A stretch of 64,000 nt of DNA, from NCBI GenBank assembly GCA_026122235.1, contig JAOCZM010000133.1:2852001-2916000 (forward strand), written 5' to 3'. Shown piece after piece: positions 60,001 to 64,000 of this stretch. Made by a program: the position numbers and the translations under genes. Each line of letters opens with the position of its first letter. The stretch's first letter is position 1. The notes under the pieces were generated by a model, which was not told the origin of the DNA, made no database searches, and saw only the letters and a list, made by a program, of their open reading frames with translations. This stretch comes from Vinca minor. Taxonomy: Eukaryota; Streptophyta; Magnoliopsida; Gentianales; Apocynaceae.

Positions 60001-60956
60001 TTGCAATACCGTTCCATGCGGTGTTTTAATCCGAACATCTCCCTTCCCCACGATTTCTAAAGGCTCATCATCAGCAAGATAAACCTTACCAAAATCACCA
60101 GAAGTGTAACGTTCCATTACATCAATACTATTGCAAGAATGAAACGATGCTCCAGAATCCAAAACTCACGATTCCAATGGACTGCTCACACTTAAAATTA
60201 ATGCATATGATATTTCTTCCACTGCTGCAATTGCTGATTTGTTATCTTCTTTCGACGGTGTTGTGCACTCTCTCTTGTAGTGCCCATATTGCTTACAATT
60301 AAAACGTTTAATTGTGCTCTTGTCTCTCTTAGGCTTCCTGCCTCTCGACTTCGATCTACCTCGGTAGGATTTCGACCTTGATTCTGATCAACCTCTATTT
60401 TCTGTACTCAGGGCTGATCCATAAGTTATACCGATTATTTTCTGCAAATTTCTTCACTAATAATCAAGTCTCTGACTTCGTCAAACTTAAGCTTCACCTT
60501 CCCTGTTGAAGCGCTAACCGCAGTAACTGTTCCGCCCCAACTCTCTGGTAGAGAAGACAGCAAAATTAAGGCTCGTACCTCATCATCGAAATCAATCTCA
60601 ACTGAGCTCAATTGAGCTATTATCACATTGAATTCATTGAGATGATTGGAAACCGCAGTACTTTCTGCCATATTTAGGTTAAACAGACGTCGCATTAGAA
60701 AAACCTTGTTTGCTGTTGATGGCTTCTCGTACATCTTCGATAATGTCTCTAACATCTCCTTGGTAGTTTTTGCTGTGACCGTATTGAGCGCCACGTTTGT
60801 AGATAGAGATAAACGCACGACGCTCATCGTCTTCCTGTCCAACAACTTCCACTCGTCGTCTTTTATGTCCTCCGATTTCTCACCAAGAGGTTGATACAAA
60901 TCATTACCACATAGGTAATCTTCAATCTGCATCTTCCAGAACTCAAAATCAATCTG
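56743..60956 (-). mobile_element. Copia element, duplicated copy lacking 5' LTR
   Basis: It carries the same element and flanks as 23314-27527. The 3' LTR (56743-57056) is present. The gag start, PBS and 5' LTR are deleted, with the junction aatctg|atgttgag at 60956. Copy 2 keeps a longer RT frame (57840-58631, with LLLYVDDMLVAG) and the protease DSGAS. It shares the stops before protease and in RNase H with copy 1. Confidence 0.93.
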
Positions 60957-60977
60957 ATGTTGAGACAAAACTCCCAT
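57138..60977 (-). pseudogene. Copia gag-pol, broken (copy 2)
   Basis: Gag is at 60435-60950 (FEFWKMQIEDYLCG ... LPESWGG), with the protease DSGASFHSCNS at about 60160. Integrase: LWLSRLGHV; DNGGEY and MRGTPQQNGVAERMN at 58966-59544. RT is 57840-58631, and RNase H 57138-57809 (two frames). The zinc knuckle reads NCKQYGHYKREC, again with Tyr for the second Cys. Stops, and the loss of the gag start, exclude function. Confidence 0.9.
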
Positions 60978-61349
60978 TTACAAATTCTTACATGAAGAAG
61001 ATGGCAATGGTGGAAATATTGGGGAGGAGAAGATGTAGATGGTGGGGACGGGTCGAGTCGTAAATGAGGGTTGGAAAAAACGGTTAGAAATGAAAAGTTT
61101 ACCCTTGCCCGTACCGACACTCTTAAGGCACGTGGCCATTTTGGACCGGAATTTATCATATTTTCTATATCAGACGTCCCGTAGTTTATTTTTGTTCATG
61201 TTTGATCAAATAGAAACTTTATGTCCAAAAAAGCGAAAATAAACGATTGTTTGTTTCTTGTTTAAGGCATTCACCCTAGTTTGAATTATGAATTGTTTGT
61301 ATGCATTTCCACTATATAATTATTATCTCTTACCTTGAACTTCATGTAG

Positions 61350-61405
61350 AAATCCTCCCATAAATCTCACTTGTACTACTATTGCTTCACCATATCACCA
61401 ACTGA
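61350..61405 (+). pseudogene. PP2 first-exon copy, truncated
   Basis: The 56 bases match 28340-28395 with two changes and the preceding acceptor catgtag is kept. The exon is then cut by a CACTA-type terminus. The rest of PP2 is not found in the window. Confidence 0.85.
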
Positions 61406-62080
61406 CACTACAAGAGAACATCTTATTTAGGATGAAGATTTTGGAACGGAAATATTTTGTCTCTATTTGTAACGGATTAGATATTGATTTAGTATGAAAT
61501 TGTTTATTTAAAAATTAAGTGAAACCCTCATCCCAAAGATATCCCAAATTCGCATCAAAATAAGGACGAGCTAAAATAGTTATTGATCTGTCCCAAATTT
61601 GGGATGGAAAAATGACGATTCTCAAATCTGTAACAAATGGTACCATATATTTGGACAAAATTGAGATGGACAGATCATCGTTAATTTATTACAATTTTAA
61701 TTCAACTATTCTCAATTTTTTTTATCTCAAGTCCGTCCTAAATTTGGGACGCATTTAGCACACAATTATTTTTATATAGATCAAGGACGGATGTAGCATA
61801 AAACTTTATTACTTTTTATATTGTTAATCGTATAAATTAATCGTCTCAAATTTATTCCAAAGTTGAGATTCGTGTTATAAAGTTGAGAGTTGATATTACT
61901 AGAGGAGTTTTAAATGTAATTCAAATATATTTTTATATTTAAGATTTACATTACAAAATTAAATAAATATTATGTTTGGAAAAAAGTAATTTTGTTATTT
62001 ATTACCTAAAAGTTAGTATTTCTATTTTTTTTGAAATTCATTTTCGGACTGATTAATAAGGAATGAGGGGCGAATTATTA
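61406..62080 (+). mobile_element. CACTA-type transposon, left end
   Basis: It starts CACTACAAGAGAACATC and carries subterminal motifs in both directions: cccaaatttgggatgg (about 61592), cctaaatttgggacg (61738), aaggacggatgtagc (61784). The matching right end is not seen in the window, so the element either continues past 64000 or is truncated. The end given here is where the motif array stops. Confidence 0.7.
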
Positions 62081-62341
62081 ATTGATACTTCATAGCAATG
62101 TGTTGCTGCTTGCTTCCGTGATTTTCTCTTAGGCAAAAAAAGGGTTAAAAAGACATCTGAAGCCAATACAACTCTTATTCCAATACAACTCATATTCATA
62201 TTTATTTCCCTTTTACATTATCATCTTTTCTCTCAAACTCAAGTTCTCCCTCATATTACTTAGCAAAAAAAAAAAAGTTCTCCCTCATAATTTCTTTTTT
62301 TTGTAAAGTTGTCATTTTCGTTTGAAACTTTCGGTTGTTCT

Positions 62342-62420
62342 CTATTGAAAATCAACGATATTCTATCTATATTGAAAATCAACAATATTCTATCTATATT
62401 GAAGATCATCGATATTCCAT
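62342..62420. repeat. Three tandem copies of a 27-29-bp unit
   Basis: tattgaaaatcaacgatatt-ctatcta repeated three times; the third copy is changed to gaagatcatcgatattcca. Confidence 0.9.
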
Positions 62421-63181
62421 TATTGAATTGAGGCAAGTGTTTACTTCTAAGTTAATAATTTAAAGATCAAAGAGAATCTTGTTAATGTAATATTTTTATT
62501 TCTAATTTTAGAATATTGATATATTGATACTCTCTAAAACTGAAGAACCACGAACTTTAAAGTGAATTTTGAATTGGAAATAGCTAAAAGGGTAAGTCAC
62601 TAATTATTTTTGTTGTCGTGTTCTTTGTACATGGATTGTGACTTTTATTTCACTATTTGTTTGACATCGATATGACAAGAGAAATCTACGAAAATCTATT
62701 TTTATTACTATTGTCATACTTGCTCAAATTCTAAATTCTAGTCTGATTGTGTAGTTAGTTAAAACTTTGGAGCCCGGTCTTTATATCTCTGAATTAGCTA
62801 CAACCTATTCAAATCCTTCACAACTTTATCGAGAATTAAGACATAATCAACAAAAGTAAAAGTAAGACATAATCAACAATTACACATGCATCCGTAACCT
62901 TTTAAAGTGTCCCACAACATAAAATTAACATTAGAATAAAACCAGTACAATGGGAACAATAATATGGCACATTAAGTGGACAAATTTATATAAATTATAA
63001 TAATAAATAATAAATGACAATGAGTATGATAAATTTGTGATCCAACTAATAAATTGGCTTTTCTACATTTCTATATTAAGTAGATGGTATGGAAATCGGA
63101 CTCATCCTGAATTCGGTACTATGAGTAAAGCAAACATTTATCCTTGAAGAGGCATATAGGCAATGTATAAGAATTCCACAA

Positions 63182-63184
<3 letters not shown>
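62421..63184. other. Gene-free stretch
   Basis: AT-rich DNA in which no gene or repeat is recognised. Confidence 0.6.

Positions 63185-63254
<70 letters not shown>
63185..63254. repeat. (AT)n microsatellite, ~70 bp
   Basis: Uninterrupted AT run. The Tyr-Ile repeat frame across it is not a gene. Confidence 0.97.
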
Positions 63255-63256
<2 letters not shown>

Positions 63257-63570
63257 ATGCCACACAAATGATAAAATGAATGCAGAGTGTCCAATCCTTT
63301 CACTTCCAATTTTTCCAACTGATCTACATTTATTTTCTATCTTTGTTTGCCTCCGCAATTTAAATAATAACTAACTAATTCAATAATGACCAGGTTTAAG
63401 GGTATAATAGACCATCAGTAAAAAAACAAAGAAACACTTTTAGTGCAAATTCATGCCATTCTTGATCACAGTTGCAAACAAAAACAGACATATAGTACTT
63501 TCAATCAATTGGCACCCTCAAAAAGAGAATTTTTATGAAAGGATGTGGTAGTCACTACTTCCTACATGAA

Positions 63571-63951
63571 TCAGGCCCGAGCAATCTTCATTCCCTTCTC
63601 CCATAAATGAGGTAGAGAGTAAGTCCAAAAAACAAATGATAAGAAGAAAGAAACTAAAAGATCTACGTACATATGTTCTGCATGTTTGAAATAATCAGGG
63701 GAGAAATGCATCACATAACTATCTGAATATAAACTTCGAAGTTGCAATTTCCTGTTGAGCAGGTGAGCAATGAATACTAAATGGAGAAACAAAAAATTCC
63801 AAAGAGAGCAATCTCGTCTTATAGCTCCCACTTCTTGAATGTTACTAACCACAAAAATGAAACAATCTGTTTTGGTATGACCTGGTCCAAGCAAGTAAGC
63901 AAATGAAACCAAAAAAGTTTCAAGATTTAGAAATATGTCGAAAATTGACAC
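63571..63951 (-). CDS. Unrecognised membrane-protein-like exon(s), partial
   Basis: The minus-strand open frame ends ...LPHLWEKGMKIARA-stop at 63571. It contains hydrophobic runs (LWNFLFLHLVFIAHLL; LVSFFLSFVFWTYSL) that could span a membrane, and a polar segment (SDSYVMHFSPDYFKHAEHM). It begins without a Met (a GTG at 63951), so its start is probably in an exon to the right, beyond or near the window edge. A possible internal acceptor (ctcaacag|gaaatt) lies at about 63760, so parts may be intronic. The family is not recognised. Confidence 0.4.
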   Translation of the reverse strand: MSIFDIFLNLETFLVSFAYLLGPGHTKTDCFIFVVSNIQEVGAIRRDCSLWNFLFLHLVFIAHLLNRKLQLRSLYSDSYVMHFSPDYFKHAEHMYVDLLVSFFLSFVFWTYSLPHLWEKGMKIARA

Positions 63952-64000
63952 ACTTCATGTATGGAAAATTTACTTTGAAGATAGATGTATACCAAGATCA

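Larger units (their letters stand above)
54785..61405 (+). repeat. Segmental duplication, copy 2
   Basis: Direct repeat of 21071-28395. It starts inside the CACTA sequence (ttatcggtcg) and ends at accaactga, where a CACTA-type end follows. It lacks about 255 bp near 55188 and 421 bp at 60956 relative to copy 1. LRR exon 5 and the Copia element are included. Confidence 0.95.

Noticed and set aside
56743..60956. Second independent Copia insertion
   Set aside because: The flanking DNA, shared stops and near-identical 3' LTR show that it came with the segmental duplication.
63076..63318. Tyr-Ile repeat protein on the minus strand
   Set aside because: The frame simply reads through the (AT)n microsatellite.

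Overview
The window is AT-rich nuclear DNA of a flowering plant, most likely a dicot and possibly an asterid. The evidence is a CC-NBS-LRR resistance gene with plant-type introns, a phloem protein 2 (PP2/Nictaba-like) domain, plant-type Copia, Gypsy, CACTA, Mutator and hAT elements, and initiator-Met-tRNA primer sites. Species cannot be named from the sequence. Most of the window is transposable-element debris, often nested. Gene content is one NLR/PP2 locus, one decayed UAP56-like DEAD-box helicase pseudogene, and the edge of an unrecognised minus-strand gene at the right end.

Layout. 1-4.6 kb: Copia relic (plus strand) carrying a small hAT MITE; its 3' LTR is split by a 2.0-kb solo LTR with TSD taact. 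5-12 kb: fragments (hAT transposase end, LINE pieces, a solo-LTR-like unit, Stowaway MITE, SINE) and two decayed copies of the NLR leader. 12.47-22.45 kb: five-exon CC-NB-ARC-LRR gene. Its first intron splits the P-loop, and its fourth intron holds a 3.9-kb non-autonomous CACTA element containing a ~1.3-kb palindrome. 23.3-27.9 kb: a structurally complete Copia element (two LTRs, PBS) on the minus strand. 28.3-28.9 kb: two PP2 exons whose phase fits the last LRR exon. 31.6 kb: SINE. 33.4-36.0 kb: UAP56-like pseudogene with a hAT MITE in an exon. 36.3-37.8 kb: Gypsy gag relic. 38-43.5 kb: minus-strand Copia relic with a nested SIRE-like LTR element. 44-47 kb: Gypsy LTR debris. 47.28-52.50 kb: Mutator-like element with ~140-bp TIRs, a perfect 9-bp TSD, a broken mudrA-type transposase and a convergent GRF-zinc-finger reading frame. 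53.0-53.5 kb: decayed tandem repeat. 53.6-54.8 kb: second MULE relic. 54.785-61.405 kb: direct second copy of 21.071-28.395 kb. 61.4 kb onward: CACTA-type end, simple repeats, and the edge gene.

How it fits together. The NLR lies in a decaying local cluster: its leader recurs upstream, an LRR exon has been duplicated with its intron, and the 3' part of the locus (CACTA end, last LRR exon, Copia element, start of the PP2 exon) was copied about 33 kb downstream. The downstream copy is pseudogenic and its PP2 exon is cut by a CACTA-type end. The most interesting possibility is that the NLR and PP2 exons are one transcription unit, giving a CC-NB-LRR-PP2 protein of about 1,539 residues. The reading frame permits this, but the sequence alone does not prove it.
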